This document shows positions 35,101 through 44,378 of a DNA stretch of 64,000 nucleotides, piece by piece. Origin of the DNA: Sthenelais limicola. Lineage: Eukaryota > Annelida > Polychaeta > Phyllodocida > Sigalionidae. The position numbers and the translations under genes were made by a program. The notes under the pieces were generated by a model. It was not told the origin of the DNA, did not search any database, and saw only the letters and a list, made by a program, of their open reading frames with translations. Numbering within the stretch: the first letter of the stretch is position 1; every line of letters begins with the position of its first letter. The stretch covers positions 59,578,966 to 59,642,965 of the forward strand of contig OW804094.1 of the NCBI GenBank assembly GCA_942159475.1, written 5' to 3'.

Positions 35101-38100
35101 CCATGAATTAATGAATATCCATAATGTCCATGTTTCAAAAAGAAATTTCTTCTCCATTAATCCCGCTGGGATAGTAGCAACTAGCATTGACACCTTCGAA
35201 ATGTGTTTTCTACCTTTGATCCCGATTTTGTTATTTCAAATGTTACATTACAGTCAAATATGGTTGTAAGCACTGATATTATATAGTACCCCTTCCCCTT
35301 CCCCAAAACCTACTCATATCGTCTCCAAAGGTGTTCCATAAATTTGGTTGACCTTGACTGGCATCCCTGCTTGCCTATGCACCTGAATGAGTACGAGACA
35401 CTCTTCAAGCAATGTGTCGATCCTAAGACCACTGCACCGGGAACAGTCAAAATTCTCAACTACGCAGTTGAGATGGATCTTAAACTGAATGTGATCGTGG
35501 CCTGAAAAAGGCCAACAGTGTCAGTTTGTGCTATGCTGAGCGGAACAAACATTGTTAGCCCCAAAACACTTCTTTGTGAGAGACCTGTGAGATGCACACC
35601 CCGCTGACGCTGACCTGGACATGCCATCGTGTGGTGTAAGGTTGTGGCTGATTGCCAGTTGGATTTAGTCCGACATGTGGGTAGAGGCAAGCACTAGCTG
35701 GCGCAAAGGCAAGCAATTGCTAAAGTGTTGCTTGTTTGCATGAGTAAAAGCATAGCTTTACTATTCAGTATGGGTACCATGCCACTCTCCTCCGGTCCAT
35801 AGCTGTGCACAAGGCTGCGTTGTCGTATTCAGAGACGAGGGCATGCTCATGTCCCTAAGCGAACGTTGCCCCAGGAAGTCAAACAGAGCATGCACTCTAG
35901 GCGGGCAGGTCCAGGACTTCTAGGGATGACTTAGGTGACAAGCCCAAGATGGTCCCTGCACCTCCACTGAAAACAAACACTTGGACAAAGGGTTGCGATA
36001 TGACTGTGTAGGGAACAACTACATAGCTTGTGCAGCCTGCAATATATAGGCAAGCTGCTGTCCCGAAAATCCCTGAGCCGACCCCGCCCCAAAGGATGTG
36101 ATAGGCGCTGCTTGTACGGCCGTCCAGCAGCATGCCGGGACTCTCCACAAGAGTATGGGCTGCTCTCAAAGGCCTCTGTGCTGGCATTGCCAAGACATAC
36201 CAGTCTCTGGACGATGTTGAATACATGGTTAATAATCAGGGTGAGATCAAGCAGTTATGCGTCAATCTTCTGAAGTCCCTATGGTCACAAATTGTGTGAG
36301 AGGGTTAACCTTATACAGACTGACAACGGTCGACAAGAGAACCAGGCTCTGGGCGGTGTCTGAGAATGTTGCTGCCTTACAGAAACAGGTGGCCGGAAGT
36401 GGAGGGAAGCCCTAAACACCACAGGTCAGTCCAATCTTTAGGGGTTGACTCGCGTTCCATGGGACCTGTACCCAATTTGGTCCTTTAAGACGTAACACTG
36501 CTGTAGCGTATGCCTACAGAGTATTATATGATAGGTAAACATTATAAATAAACGCTATCTTATTTAAAGCAACTTAATAATTGAGAAAAACATTCAAATT
36601 AAGTTACTAGGTAGACAAAATGATTCCCAAGATGGAATTTTCATACACCAAGCCCCTTAAATCCCCACTCCCATAGAGATTGGCCTGGCACGGGTGCAAT
36701 GTGTCAAATAAAATGGCAAACGTACAGAAGAAAACCATTGATACACCTTATACCAGGCGGCACCATTGGCATTCTAGGACGACCGAATTTGCGGGCTCAC
36801 CAAACCATGTGTGGGTAGGGACAGGAGCTGTGCTCCCTCTGTGGCAATGGTTACGGAGCTGATGGCAGGATGGATAGACGAGTGTGGCGTGCTGCCTCCT
36901 TTGGCTCCTCCACCACCTCCCTTGCCCCAACCGCGAACATTCGCTTTGCCGTTAAATGTCCGCCATGGGGTAGAGGATCCATCCCATGGCAAACAGGACA
37001 TGGCCACTCACAAGGTGTACAACTACATGGTAAACATGGGAGTTGGAAAAGAATCATCCGACAGGCACAGTCCATGCTGCAGCAAAAGCCCGCAAATTTC
37101 CAAGTGGTTAACCAGGAAGGTGCAACTTACAACCTGGGTAGTGCTGTCCATCAAGGATGTCACAATGGCCGCCCAAGGTACCATGTCTCAGGCTAAATGG
37201 GACCAGGTTAAGGACATGGTTCATACCATTGCCATTGCTCCTTAACCTAAGCTGACACCTTTGCCCGAGTCTCAGAAGACTTCGCCAAAGTCGGTCGACA
37301 CAGGAAAGCTGGCTCCTACTCAACCTGGGTTAGAAGCTGCAGTCAGCCAGGGCACAGAGGCTTTGCAGCCTACATGCCGCATCAGAGTTAGGCTTCCGTC
37401 TATCTTTTGGAAGGATCTGCTGCCAAACGGCAGTTGTTCCAAGGTTCCGTAGAGAATGAACTATGGCAGGAACAACCTGGTGGGCCTTGCCCCCCTGGAA
37501 GCTGCAGTTGACTACATCTCTAGACGAAGCGTCACAATCCCGCGGCTCAGGCCGTGGCCTACTTTTTAGCCTTTCATGAGTGACATCAGACCCTTCCGGT
37601 TCAGCAAGGACCATGTATGGGAGTCAGGCAATATCGACCTGTTTGCATAGAAAACAAGTTGCAGGCCCCAAACCAGTGACTGATTCTTGTAGATATGGAT
37701 CCCCTAGACAGGATTATGAAGAAAAATCTTAGCTAACTTACAAATTCTATTACCTGTAGTACATTTTCTATTAAAGACTCACTCGGCATGAGTCACCCTA
37801 GGCGTATGACTCCTGGAATGAAGGAGTGCACTCCCGACTACCGCTGATAGCAACAAGGCAAAGCGCTGGACTCCAGACCTGAGGGTTGGGAGTTCAAGGC
37901 TCGTCGTATGCACAGATTTTTATTTTTTCAACCTCTACTTGTTGGGCCGTGTAGAGCTGTATAGTCAGCCTACACGGCCGGGACGGGACGGGTGGGGGGA
38001 CGGGACGGTGGGTGGCTTTTGCAATGGGTCAGATCGGGGAATACTGGTCATTTGAAAAACAAAATATCCATAATAATGTTGAAGAACAATCATAATCGTC

Positions 38101-41100
38101 ACCCCAAGACGCAACTCGCAGCCGCTACACACTGGACGAAGTGCAACCGACCCGCCCTCTTGAGGGCGGATGCCCACTTCCGAACCTCCTTATGTTGCCC
38201 AGTCATCAGTGTCAACTCCCAGTAATATAGGACCCGCACATATCGCCGTTTTCACATGGAACTGGCCACATTTCGATGGTCTCTAAGGAAACTTGTGTTA
38301 GTGGCGATGCCTTTTTATGGGACGACTTATATATAATATGATACAGCAAATGGTACAGCAATTTTAAATCTAAAAAGTGGCGCGAAATTTGTTTTGAGTC
38401 AAAGCCAGCACTCCCTTTGCACACGGCACCGATGCCTGCACAGAGTAGTGGCGATGGCGGTATTGTGTGCAGCAGGTATTACACACTAATACTAACAAGG
38501 AAGAGAGAGTGGTGGAAGCAGGGTGGGGTGGTGGGCAGTCATTAAAAGTGAGAAAAACGACAACTATAAGAACAAAACAGAAAATAAAATAATATCCTCT
38601 AGCGGGCTAAATTTTTGGATTTTTCTACATAAGTTGGGTATATGTCTGATCAGTTATATCAATATCCATATGTAACCATTGCAGGAAGCCCATATTGTTT
38701 CTGGTGACATGAGGAGTGCTGCTCACAATCTCTTCTGTGATGTTTCATTTTTGAAGGTAAGCCATATATATAACTGCTGGTGTATAAAACATTATCACTT
38801 TTTGACGTATTGCTTCATGTGCACATCTAAAATGAAAGAGTCATTCCTATGGTTTATGTTCTCATCCTCTGACCTATCAATTTCCGTTATTTGTATGAAT
38901 GAATAAGCTTAGCTTTAATCCCTTTTTTTTCGTAAATTTTGCCAAATGATTTTTATACCTATTTTCCTTGGTTATAGGGCTTAATCACTGGTTTGAACTC
39001 TGGCGTTATGTATTGGAAAGCTTCTGAGGAAGAAGTGTCGGTTCAAGAAAAACTAGATTCTTTATTGGGTCGTAAGTTACAGCTCTTTCTATTAATACAT
39101 TCCATTTAATATCATATGACTTTATTTTTTTTGTTTTTAAAAGGTTTTATTCATGATATCCTGCCCTCTAGGCTTCTACACAACTAAAGATCAAGCATCA
39201 TTTTACCTTATATTTTATATTTTTTTGTGTTTTCAAAATTTTCTTCTTACTCATCCGCGTAGGGTCTGCTCCCTTTACAATTTTGCGGTCACTGATTTTC
39301 GGTTCATAGCTAGTACATGTATTACAAATATGACTTTATTATTTATTTTTGTTCTAAAATCTTTATTCAGGAATTAGTAACAATATATTACAATCTCACC
39401 TCCGGGGTGATTTACGTCATGCCCTGACACCATACATTTTTATTTACAGTCAAGGTATTGTGTCATCTGAACAATCGACTAAACAGGTCTTCAGAATTAT
39501 TAATCATTCATCATATTCTACCAAGTACACAATACTACAAATATTCTTCTTTGACCCTATAATTTTGACAATTTCAAAGAGTCATCTTATAAATATATCA
39601 AGCTGTTAAAATACATACATTTTTAAAACAAATTTTAAACTTTCACAAGATATTAATGAATAATATTGATGAAATGAGATGTGGGGTGATTAATGAATGA
39701 TAATATTGTTCCTGCCTCTGATTCGTTATCGTCTGGTTCAGAGAGGTGAGATGGTGATTATTAATGTCCGGAAATATCAAAAGTTTCTACCCAAATATAA
39801 GTTTCTGAGATTTACGGGCAGTCAGGGTGTAGCTTTGCTATAAGTGAGAATCCAGTCCTCACATTGCCTGCACCTTATTGTGACCTACTGCTTAGGAGTA
39901 CCTTTGGATTTTGGAAGCAATGTATTGTTCATGAAGCAGCTGGTCAGTCTAGAGGTGACTGCCGTCGGGGTAAGAGCTAATGTTGATAATGAATGAAAAT
40001 TTTAGAGGTACGTATATATGACAGAATGAGGTATAGCAAATAGAGAGAATGGAATGGAAAAAATGTATTGGACTAGATTCGTCAGTGTAAGCACGACCGC
40101 CGACTCCGTCAATACCTATGAATTTGTTGATGTCGGAGGTAACGTCAGAGCTATTTTTAGACAATTATATTTTTATAGTATGCGTACCACGAAAATATTT
40201 TTATTGCACCCCACCCCACTTGACTGGCATCTCAAGAGGGATGCGCATATTAATGAAGTCAGATTTTACCCTTCATGTTAGCACACATTGATGTAATTAT
40301 TGGCGCATATTATGTGTTAAATGGTTTCAGAATCATAATTTCTCAAACCTGCATGTTTTGTGTAGTGATTTTCAGTGTTGTCTGTTGATCTGTGCCGCTT
40401 TGACTTCTACAGGACTCTCGGGACAGAACCAATGTGTCAAAACTGACGAAGATAATTCATCACCTGCTGAGCAGCTGATCATGGCAACTCGGCAAAATTT
40501 TGATTTCACCGAAATGTTATGGGATGTATTAAAAGGTAAGAGTTAAGCTGCTGTAAAATCTTGCATTTTGCTTTTTGTATTAGATTTCAACATGGTGACT
40601 TCTTCATCTCATCTGCCTATCTTATTTTCTATTTTATTAAATTCCACTAAAGATGTGTTATTACACCTTCCTGACCATATGAAAAATGAAGTTATTGGTC
40701 CCTCGAAGAATGGAACCGCTTTTGAAAATATCTTGCTTGCTCCACAGACTGCCAAAGTTACCAAGACCTTATTGACTGTTTGCAAACGGTGTTCAAGGCC
40801 CTAGAAGGTGGGACACTCATGCTGACTGTTCACAGTTCAAATCACACACAACTAGCCAAAATCGTTCGACAAACTAACGTGCGCGAAGTTCTATCAGTGA
40901 GCCTTGATCACCCATTTCCTCTCATTATGTTAGCTGAAATTGGACTAGATAAATTAGTGAAAGACCACGCACACCATTTTACATGTGAGTATTATTAGGA
41001 GTATTACTTACTCGTACTCTTCTTTTGGAATTGGGGTAGTGTGAGGAGTATAGTAGGGTGAGGGGAGAAGGGTCCCAGCCACTGTAAACAAAGATCTAGA

Positions 41101-42520
41101 GGATTTTCACATGGCTAATGTACTATTTATATGTGTTATGTAAATTAATCGTTATCTTACTCAGTGGTATCTCGGCCTACTATCACATGCTACATTACCT
41201 TGTAACATTGTTAATGTATTTTCTCGGATAGGATATTATCCAATTTATTATGTTTAATATGTATTAATATAACAATTTAATATGTAGTTGTATTAATGAC
41301 CGAGGTTAATAAAATACTCGGATAAGCTAAAAGTTTAATTTTGATATAGGCAAGGAACTGGTAACCACAGCGCAGTTAGAATCGTATACGTCAGGAGAAG
41401 GAGAGATGGATGTGGGATTGGAACGGCTTGAGAAACTGCACCAGGCTCTGGAGCTGGCTGTAACACTTGAACAAGTACTGAAACTTCCTAAGGAGTTGGT
41501 TTCATTGGGTGCTAGGTAATAAAACCTTTCCGAGTACCAGGCATTCAGTATCGCCCTATGTAAGAGCAGACCTGTGTAAAAGTTGTTAAAAATCTTATTT
41601 AAACAGAAATTAAACACTAAGTCACAGTCAATCATCTATCATCTTGGACGGTCAGGTAAGATAGCTATTGTAAGATAGCTATTTTAAAATATTGTCTTAA
41701 CATATATTTACGTCATTCATTCCAGACAAGCTTTAAAATATTATGAAAACAACGAAATTGGCAAAGAACGCCACACCTTCCTTATACCTGTACAAGAGAG
41801 AGCTGTCGATGCGATTATAGCACTGTAAGTATTTGCTTTATTCCCAAATATTCCTGTTACATCGTTCGCCAACTAGCACGACTGTATTAAAAAGTAAAAT
41901 ACATGTACGTGGATATTGTTACGTTTTATGATTCATCTTCTGAAAAAAATCGCAACCATTAAGATTTTGCAGTGGTCCACTCAAAGACTTGTTATTCTTC
42001 TTTTGTGGAAGCGAAACAAGATGCGATACCCAAATAAAAAGACGTATGATGTACTTTCTTTTGCAGGCTTCCTCCGAGTGAATGGCATGCTCGAATAACC
42101 AGTCAGCGGAGTGGTCTGAAGGAATATGCCGCCTATCATTTTACTACAGACTCTCCTTTCTCTTATTGTGATATATCTCGTATTGATGGTAAATATATAC
42201 CGTATCAATATTCCTTTTATTTTTGTATTTTCTTGTAAATGTTTAATTATCAAATAAAAACTGATCCTAGAATCGAGAATAATATTCTTTAAAGGGTTCT
42301 ACTTTTCTACGTACGTTCTACTTTTCTGTGGGGTCTCCGTTCTTTGAAAACCTTTGAATATTACATTTCAAAATATCCCGCTATGTTCTTATTTTTGTTT
42401 ATTATCTGTTTATAAAATGTGTAGTACATATGTCTGTATATTTCAGATGAAACTGTCAAGGAATCAACTTATATCCAAACAACAGTTGTGCATCAAGCTG
42501 TTGTTACATTAGGCCATTAA
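12256..42520 (+). CDS. ZWILCH: Zwilch kinetochore protein (14 exons)
   Basis: Exons: 12256-12320, 20577-20613, 27960-28067, 28237-28406, 28785-28948, 31931-32007, 38685-38756, 38978-39071, 40413-40535, 40748-40984, 41350-41515, 41726-41824, 42067-42188, 42447-42520 (stop TAA). All junctions are GT/AG and all phases agree, giving 1608 nt or 535 residues; human ZWILCH is 591. Recognised by collinear similarity (from memory) to vertebrate Zwilch: DVQFQV near the N-terminus, FDFTEMLW then CQSYQDLIDCL in exons 9-10, MLAEIGLDKLVKD in exon 10, and matching C-terminal exons 11-14. Zwilch joins ROD and ZW10 in the RZZ complex, which sits at the outer kinetochore, recruits dynein and Mad1-Mad2, and supports the spindle checkpoint. 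The weakest exon is 2 (37 nt): it was chosen because it alone repairs the phase between exons 1 and 3 and gives an N-terminal length like the human one. Exon 6 joins directly to exon 7, which fits the human spacing. Confidence 0.88.
12345..12478. repeat. Tandem repeat, ~45-bp units
   Basis: Three to four imperfect units built from ACCTAGACCGTATAAGATA and GCGTGTGTCTAACTCTATAG, starting 25 bp after the first ZWILCH donor. Confidence 0.75.
12790..13160. repeat. Diverged 184-bp tandem duplication
   Basis: Copies 12790-12973 and 12974-13160 share AATCATGTTTTG, TTCATTTAAGT, CTTTTAGTTGGTTTC-type and GGCATGCATTCAA words in order, with many substitutions. Confidence 0.6.
14106..14141. repeat. Poly(C) / (CA)n microsatellite
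   Basis: About 19 C followed by about eight CA units. Several proline- or glycine-rich ORFs around it are artefacts of this tract. Confidence 0.85.
14531..15380. repeat. 60-bp direct repeats 787 bp apart
   Basis: The segments at 14531-14590 and 15318-15380 both read GTCCAGAAA(A)GTGTACCGCCTT, then GAATTGGATTGTT and GGTTATATTTCTGA. They bracket the promoter-like patch and may be ends of a mobile element or a local duplication. Confidence 0.65.
14940..15262. promoter_or_regulatory. Intronic promoter-like cluster (CRE and E-boxes)
   Basis: A perfect CRE palindrome TGACGTCA (14940-14947) is followed 11 bp later by GTCACGTGAC (14959-14968) and, further on, GGTCACGTGATT (CACGTG at 15257). An ATG in a YY1-like context (TTATGGCGGCCATTGCTG, 15032) opens a 22-codon ORF starting MAAIAESSRFESAV. 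The patch is richer in CpG than its surroundings. It could be an alternative promoter or part of a transposon. Confidence 0.3.
16186..16657 (+). repeat. Six copies of an AGTTACGTAGGTAC motif
   Basis: Same-strand copies at 16186, 16205, 16378, 16400, 16434 and 16646, differing mainly at the position after ACG (AGTTACG[A/G/T/C]AGGTAC). Some are followed by CCGGG or CCCGG. Spacing is irregular, so this is not a simple satellite. Confidence 0.65.
16900..17792. mobile_element. hAT-like DNA element with 5-bp target duplication
   Basis: 893 bp. Inverted ends are CAGTGTTCCCGAAAA (left) and TTTTCGGGAACACTG (right), flanked by the exact direct repeat CTTAC (16895-16899, 17793-17797). The CAG-start terminal repeat fits hAT; the 5-bp duplication fits its hAT5 subgroup. 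GACGTCGG words recur just inside each end. No transposase ORF, so it is non-autonomous. Confidence 0.7.
17620..17697 (-). repeat. GAGTGAGTGAG interspersed repeat, copy 1 (minus)
   Basis: In minus orientation it reads TGAGTGAGTGAGTGAGATTG, a TTTGTGCCCTTATCAACACA-like core and TATCAAGGGCAGGGGAG. The same sequence is on + at 30925-31008. It lies within the hAT-like element. Short dispersed family of unknown origin. Confidence 0.55.
18526..18909. mobile_element. Inverted-repeat element (MITE-like)
   Basis: The outer arms TGATGTGTTTCAGGAAAATG...TGACAAG (18526-18554) and its inverse CTTGTGACTCGTTTTCCTGT...CACATCA (18880-18909) match with few differences and continue inward into AAATGGAATTTTTT. No clear target duplication was found. 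A related left end occurs at about 17297. Confidence 0.5.
18930..19017. mobile_element. Second right end of the hAT-like family
   Basis: GACGTCCAATGTGGCCGACG, AAAGGAGCAGA and a terminal GTCTTTTCGGGAACACTG match the right end at 17726-17792. No partner left end is adjacent, so it is a truncated or rearranged copy. Confidence 0.55.
20636..21400 (-). pseudogene. LINE 3' end (ORF2 C-terminus and 3' UTR)
   Basis: Minus-strand reading after 21400 gives PYRATHNVRLQALQYKIIHR and then CDYCDLEDDIVHFFFVECD and FWGNL. This is the typical LQYKILHR ... LCxxC ... HLFxEC ... FW block at the C-terminus of L1/Tx1-type ORF2 proteins. The piece ends in an A-rich tail (T run near 20638-20650 on +) 23 bp after ZWILCH exon 2. 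A second copy of the same 3' UTR lies at 39126-39400. The open frame continues to about 20900. Confidence 0.65.
21401..24150. other. Insert inside the LINE, unidentified
   Basis: About 2.75 kb separating two pieces of one LINE. It begins with the CTC microsatellite and includes a degenerate 50-bp tandem (ACACATATAT...GGTGCCTACATTGGTACAT, 23757-23850). Near 23903 and 24128 there are two copies of the near-palindrome ATATTCATGGCATGAATAT. No gene recognised and boundaries not exact. Confidence 0.35.
21402..21493. repeat. (CTC)n microsatellite
   Basis: About 30 perfect CTC units on +, read as poly-Arg on the minus strand. It is followed by a GTATGTATGTAG...CAGCTGGC duplicated block (21500-21575). 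Confidence 0.95.
24150..24804 (-). pseudogene. LINE ORF2 middle segment
   Basis: Minus-strand frames, with stops and shifts, give NESKIKEIDQLIQADP near 24770, then KEALNKRLWNNTYIRCN and WRAAGVHFVKDVLDNN. These are the LWNNxxI and W(x)xxGIxxIxDLL landmarks downstream of the RT in L1/Tx1-type LINEs. It continues directly from the RT piece at 26604-26965 once two later insertions are set aside. Confidence 0.6.
24914..25248. repeat. Three ~113-bp tandem units in the retroelement 3' region
   Basis: Each unit contains ACATGAATC(C/T)GAT(C/A)AATCAT, TCAGTACA(G)AA, CATTTTTCACAT and ATCTCTACTCA. Units start near 24914, 25030 and 25138. Confidence 0.8.
25281..25778 (-). CDS. ORF1-like coiled-coil protein of the retroelement
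   Basis: 165 codons starting MSPDLESTMGEQVSNSELMA. Residues ~15-55 show heptad-like hydrophobics (SELMAMFLELSQMFSNLSK), consistent with the trimerising coiled coil of LINE ORF1 proteins. It ends abruptly without an RNA-binding domain I can recognise, so it is probably the N-terminal part only. Confidence 0.4.
   Translation of the reverse strand: MSPDLESTMGEQVSNSELMAMFLELSQMFSNLSKQVTDATNVFTETTPKISTRLDVIDSEKGDDRKEDIQYKFKEILLGIPNDIEYVSRILRVSKGEMPPVLLTSNDMNGGGKVKKDHQDTILNRRSHTFYGLEFLPKDILPCVLIKRENYREWGGNWQKGDEMG
26376..26597. mobile_element. MITE, CAGACATGGCGAAA family, copy 1
   Basis: 222 bp. Inverted ends are CAGACATGGCGAAA and TTTCGCCATGTCTG, with the exact 6-bp target duplication TAGGAG (26370-26375, 26598-26603). 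The interior is made of iterated ACCGGTGAAA / TTTCACCGG words. Inserted in the LINE reverse-transcriptase frame. Confidence 0.85.
26604..26965 (-). pseudogene. LINE reverse transcriptase fragment
   Basis: The minus strand reads IIQFADNMTCILKDEKSL, then VIKNFGRVSGLSLNVNKTQG and a thumb segment with LVCNTLL. This is the block around the RT active site and the GLxLNxxKT motif. The catalytic FADD is FADN here, so the enzyme would be dead. It is cut at the 3' side by the MITE at 26376-26597 and upstream by the inverted-repeat element at 26966. Confidence 0.75.
26966..27512. mobile_element. Inverted-repeat DNA element
   Basis: 547 bp bounded by TTACTCCACGATGA (26966) and TCATCGTGGAGTAA (27499-27512). 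More GC-rich than the LINE around it. No transposase. The target duplication is not resolved because T/A runs flank both ends. Confidence 0.6.
29586..30081. mobile_element. MITE, CAGGGATGCCAGT family, copy 1
   Basis: 496 bp from CAGGGATGCCAGTCTTCCAT to ACTGGCATCCCTG. Exact 6-bp target duplication CGTCCA (29580-29585, 30082-30087). CAGGG-start ends suggest hAT. No ORF. Confidence 0.85.
30120..30650. repeat. CT-rich low-complexity tracts and a diverged direct repeat
   Basis: Two polypyrimidine tracts (30140-30370 and 30478-30625). AGGGGCTTTCCC(A/G)(G/T)GCTA...AATAG...GGCTTCAAAATCACATT occurs at both 30413-30480 and 30690-30742. The proline/serine-rich ORFs here are composition artefacts. Confidence 0.65.
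30925..31008 (+). repeat. GAGTGAGTGAG interspersed repeat, copy 2 (plus)
   Basis: GAGTGAGTGAGTGAGATTGG, then TTTACGCCCTTATCAACACA and TATCAAGGGCGGGAGAG. Inverse of 17620-17697. Repeats starting GAGTGAGTGAG...TTTACGCC are, from memory, widespread in several marine invertebrate genomes. Confidence 0.55.
32305..32490 (+). pseudogene. Decayed duplicate of ZWILCH exon 5
   Basis: CTGAAGGAACAGTTGTTTTG through AACTCAATGGTAAGCC copies the last 91 nt of exon 5, its donor, and about 100 bp of the following intron (28858-29045). An in-frame TAA replaces GAA (GAC CCA TAA) and the first part of the exon is degraded, so it cannot be used. It lies 3' of exon 6, so the duplicated block was moved or duplicated past that exon. 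Confidence 0.85.
32581..33012. repeat. Diverged direct repeat, 334-bp spacing
   Basis: CATGTACAGGGCTCTAACTT...GAGTGAGGTTACCTG...CAAGGAAGT at 32581-32690 and CATGTACAGGGCTGTAACTT...CAAGTGAGGTTACCTG...CAAGGAAGT at 32915-33012. Confidence 0.7.
33395..33556. mobile_element. MITE, CAGACATGGCGAAA family, copy 2
   Basis: 162 bp. Right end CGCCATGTCTG matches copy 1; the left end (CACACCTGCCGGA) has several changes. Exact 6-bp target duplication TAATGA (33389-33394, 33557-33562). Same internal ACCGGTGAAA words. Confidence 0.75.
33702..33990. repeat. 146-bp tandem duplication
   Basis: Two copies (33702-33847, 33848-33990) start TCAATAGATGA and share GAAACGTTTCCTGAGCATCA, CTTCTTCAGGAACCAC and GTAGTATGTGCATTTTG, with about 8-10% difference. 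Confidence 0.85.
34010..34260 (+). pseudogene. Ty3/gypsy RNase H fragment
   Basis: Two frames in succession: FILDTDVSGSAMGAVLSQ, then after a shift near 34080 YVSHRKNYCTTCRELLAA, KFKHYLYGANF and CTDHSSLTWL. This is the RNase H domain of a gypsy pol, with DxD, REL and TDHxSLxWL landmarks. It is unrelated in strand to the two larger gypsy elements and is clearly dead. Confidence 0.8.
34400..37660. other. GC-richer degenerate repeat-derived stretch
   Basis: Noticeably richer in G+C than the intron around it, with many short ORFs on both strands but none recognisable. It follows the gypsy RNase H fragment and is probably decayed LTR-element DNA, with the MITE at 35085-35369 inserted in it. I see no intact gene. 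Confidence 0.35.
35085..35369. mobile_element. MITE, CAGGGATGCCAGT family, copy 2
   Basis: 285 bp from CAGGGATGCCAGTCTTCCAT to ACTGGCATCCCTG. Exact 6-bp target duplication CTTGCC (35079-35084, 35370-35375). Shorter internal region than copy 1. Confidence 0.85.
37843..37910 (+). repeat. tRNA-like Pol III promoter (SINE head or tRNA relic)
   Basis: TAGCAACAAGGC resembles an A box and GGAGTTCAAGGCTC a B box, at tRNA-like spacing. They are followed by a T-rich run (ATTTTTATTTTTT) that could terminate Pol III. The cloverleaf does not fold convincingly, so I do not call a tRNA. Confidence 0.3.
39126..39400 (-). mobile_element. 5'-truncated LINE 3' end
   Basis: In ZWILCH intron 8. The T-rich start and TTTTATTCATGATATCCTGC match 20640-20680, the 3' UTR of the LINE in intron 2, in the same minus orientation. 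Confidence 0.55.
39401..40412 (+). other. Rest of ZWILCH intron 8
   Basis: AT-rich, about 1 kb. Nothing recognised. Confidence 0.4.
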
Positions 42521-42685
42521 GTCGAACGAACGCAGCTATCTTCTTGCATATGTATAGCCAAATAATCAAACTCTAATATCCTTCTCATAAATAACTTTTA
42601 CTGGTCTTTGAGTGCCTTGGTGAGAGAAGACTGTATTTGATAAGCGTACAAATTACAAGAATGTATGTTGACTATGTACTCAATT

Positions 42686-42691
42686 AATAAA
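42686..42691 (+). terminator. ZWILCH polyadenylation signal
   Basis: AATAAA 166 bp after the TAA stop, in CAATTAATAAAATTGGG. Confidence 0.6.
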
Positions 42692-43645
42692 ATTGGGATT
42701 AAACATAATGTTGGAACAACGTACCGTGGTGAAATGTATCACTTATATTTGGATATTAGCACCCATGCTTTATGATGGTGAAAGCATTTACGGTACCTCA
42801 TTTGATTTACTTAGCCAATACTTGTACTCTGTAAAAGGTTATATAGACATTGAAGTAAAGATAACTGCTTAAGTCATTAATATATTTCTCAGATCAGCTT
42901 GCATAAGTTTGGTGCCTTGGTGATAGAAACGTGTATTTAATACGTAGACAATAAGTAGGCCTATACGGTATAACTGCTCTGTACTCTGGCCCTTCATTAT
43001 TTATGACAATAAACTTTACTACCACCCAATACGTTTTGCTTTTTATCCATTGAGAAAAATTTGCAAGGGGTCTATAAATATAAATATCTGTTCCTATACA
43101 GTTCTGATTTTTAAAAAAATCGATTAAACTGGACACAAAAAGAAGTAACTAAAAGGGCTGTTTTTGCAATAAATTATAGATGGATTCGGTGATGAAGCAA
43201 ATCAAGCCTGTGTTAATTACTAATTTAGTCAGATAATTTTAGCCCGAGGAACCCTGACTTATTCCCACTCCTAGCTGACTGGTGGTCTTTACACATGTAG
43301 CCTACAGGGTGCGGAAACATACATTGAATGTGTTTTATTCGTCCACTTCTGACTGAGTAGAGATGTAATAGAAAAACGCTTTAACCATCGATTTTTAACA
43401 TCCCCAACGAAAGTATATATGTTGACAAATGTCCTGATGGCCGATTTTTCTCATTAACGAGAACGTTTTCGAAAATTATCATTCTGGCAAAAGTGGCGGG
43501 ATTCCCGCAGCTATTTTGCAAGGTGTTGTGGGTACCGGAAGTACCATCAAATCGTTAAAAATTATGCGGATATTTTGCAAATCTATGAAAACTTAGCTTT
43601 ATTTCATTTAGGTTTTACATCTCAAATCATTTTGATGCTTTATAT
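42692..43645. other. Intergenic, no gene seen
   Basis: A diverged repeat of the 3' UTR (GTGCCTTGGTGA(G/T)AGAA... at 42613 and 42911) suggests a local duplication of the ZWILCH tail. Otherwise nothing recognised. Confidence 0.4.
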
Positions 43646-44203
43646 ATGATAGTCCAGTCGATTTGCCAAACAATTGTGCACTTTTTCATAAAAGCATGAA
43701 ATTTGGCGTAATGGTACTTTTTGATATGCTGATCATTTCTAGCTATAGACCCAATCTGGAATTTTGTTTCCTTGGTCATGGTTGCTATGGAAACATTCTA
43801 ATAAGGAATTTGGCTTTTATAGTTGTATCAGCTCCATTTTTTGCAGGGATAGTATGTTTTGAGGATTGATTTCTATACAGAATTTTATGTTCTTTCATTT
43901 GGACTGGGTCCAACATCTGGGAAATGTGGGACTTGGTCACCATGGCAACCAAATCGAAAAATGGAATGTTTTGGATGCAAAATGAGAAATATTCTGTTTT
44001 TATAATCATGTTGCATATCAAAACAAAGCATTCTTAAAGACCAATTGAACTATGCTCATGAATTTATTCTAAGAATGTTCTGGTAACCATGGCAACCAAA
44101 TACCCTCTAAAAAATGAGTTAATATGGGTCAGATATACTCTTTGATTTTGCTTATAAATCATGGGCACAACAATGATTAAATATATTGTATGCATAGCCT
44201 AGC

Positions 44204-44364
44204 TGTTGTATTCTCAGAATACCTTTAGAATGATAACAATAACACGAGGTATGTTGCAAGCCATATGTTGGGTCCAAGACAGTGTATGAAGAATAGTACA
44301 GAGCAAATGTTTCTTTGGTTAACAATATAGCCACGAGGTGGCAGCACCGGGACGGCTCTCCACA
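44204..44364 (-). repeat. 3' LTR of gypsy element 1
   Basis: 161 bp, TGTGGAGAGCC... to ...GAATACAACA in coding orientation. Same as 48969-49129 base for base as far as I can read. Confidence 0.93.
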
Positions 44365-44378
44365 TCTCCCTTTTTAAG
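44365..44378 (-). promoter_or_regulatory. Polypurine tract
   Basis: Coding strand TTAAAAAGGGAGA directly before the 3' LTR: the plus-strand DNA primer site during reverse transcription. Confidence 0.75.

Larger units (their letters stand above)
32008..38684 (+). other. ZWILCH intron 6
   Basis: 6.7 kb. Holds the decayed exon-5 copy, two direct-repeat pairs, two MITEs, a Ty3/gypsy RNase H fragment and a GC-richer, repeat-derived stretch (34400-37660). Confidence 0.6.

Noticed and set aside
34400..37660. A host gene in the GC-richer stretch of ZWILCH intron 6
   Set aside because: Many short ORFs on both strands, none with a recognisable domain or consistent splice phases; more likely decayed retroelement DNA.
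37843..37910. Functional tRNA gene
   Set aside because: A- and B-box-like words are present, but anticodon and acceptor stems do not pair well; kept only as a tRNA-like repeat.
40568..40804. 78-codon plus ORF between ZWILCH exons 9 and 10, partly preceded by an acceptor-like AAAG
   Set aside because: Its frame runs into a stop. Exon 9 joined directly to 40748 gives the right phase and the spacing expected from human ZWILCH, so this is intron.
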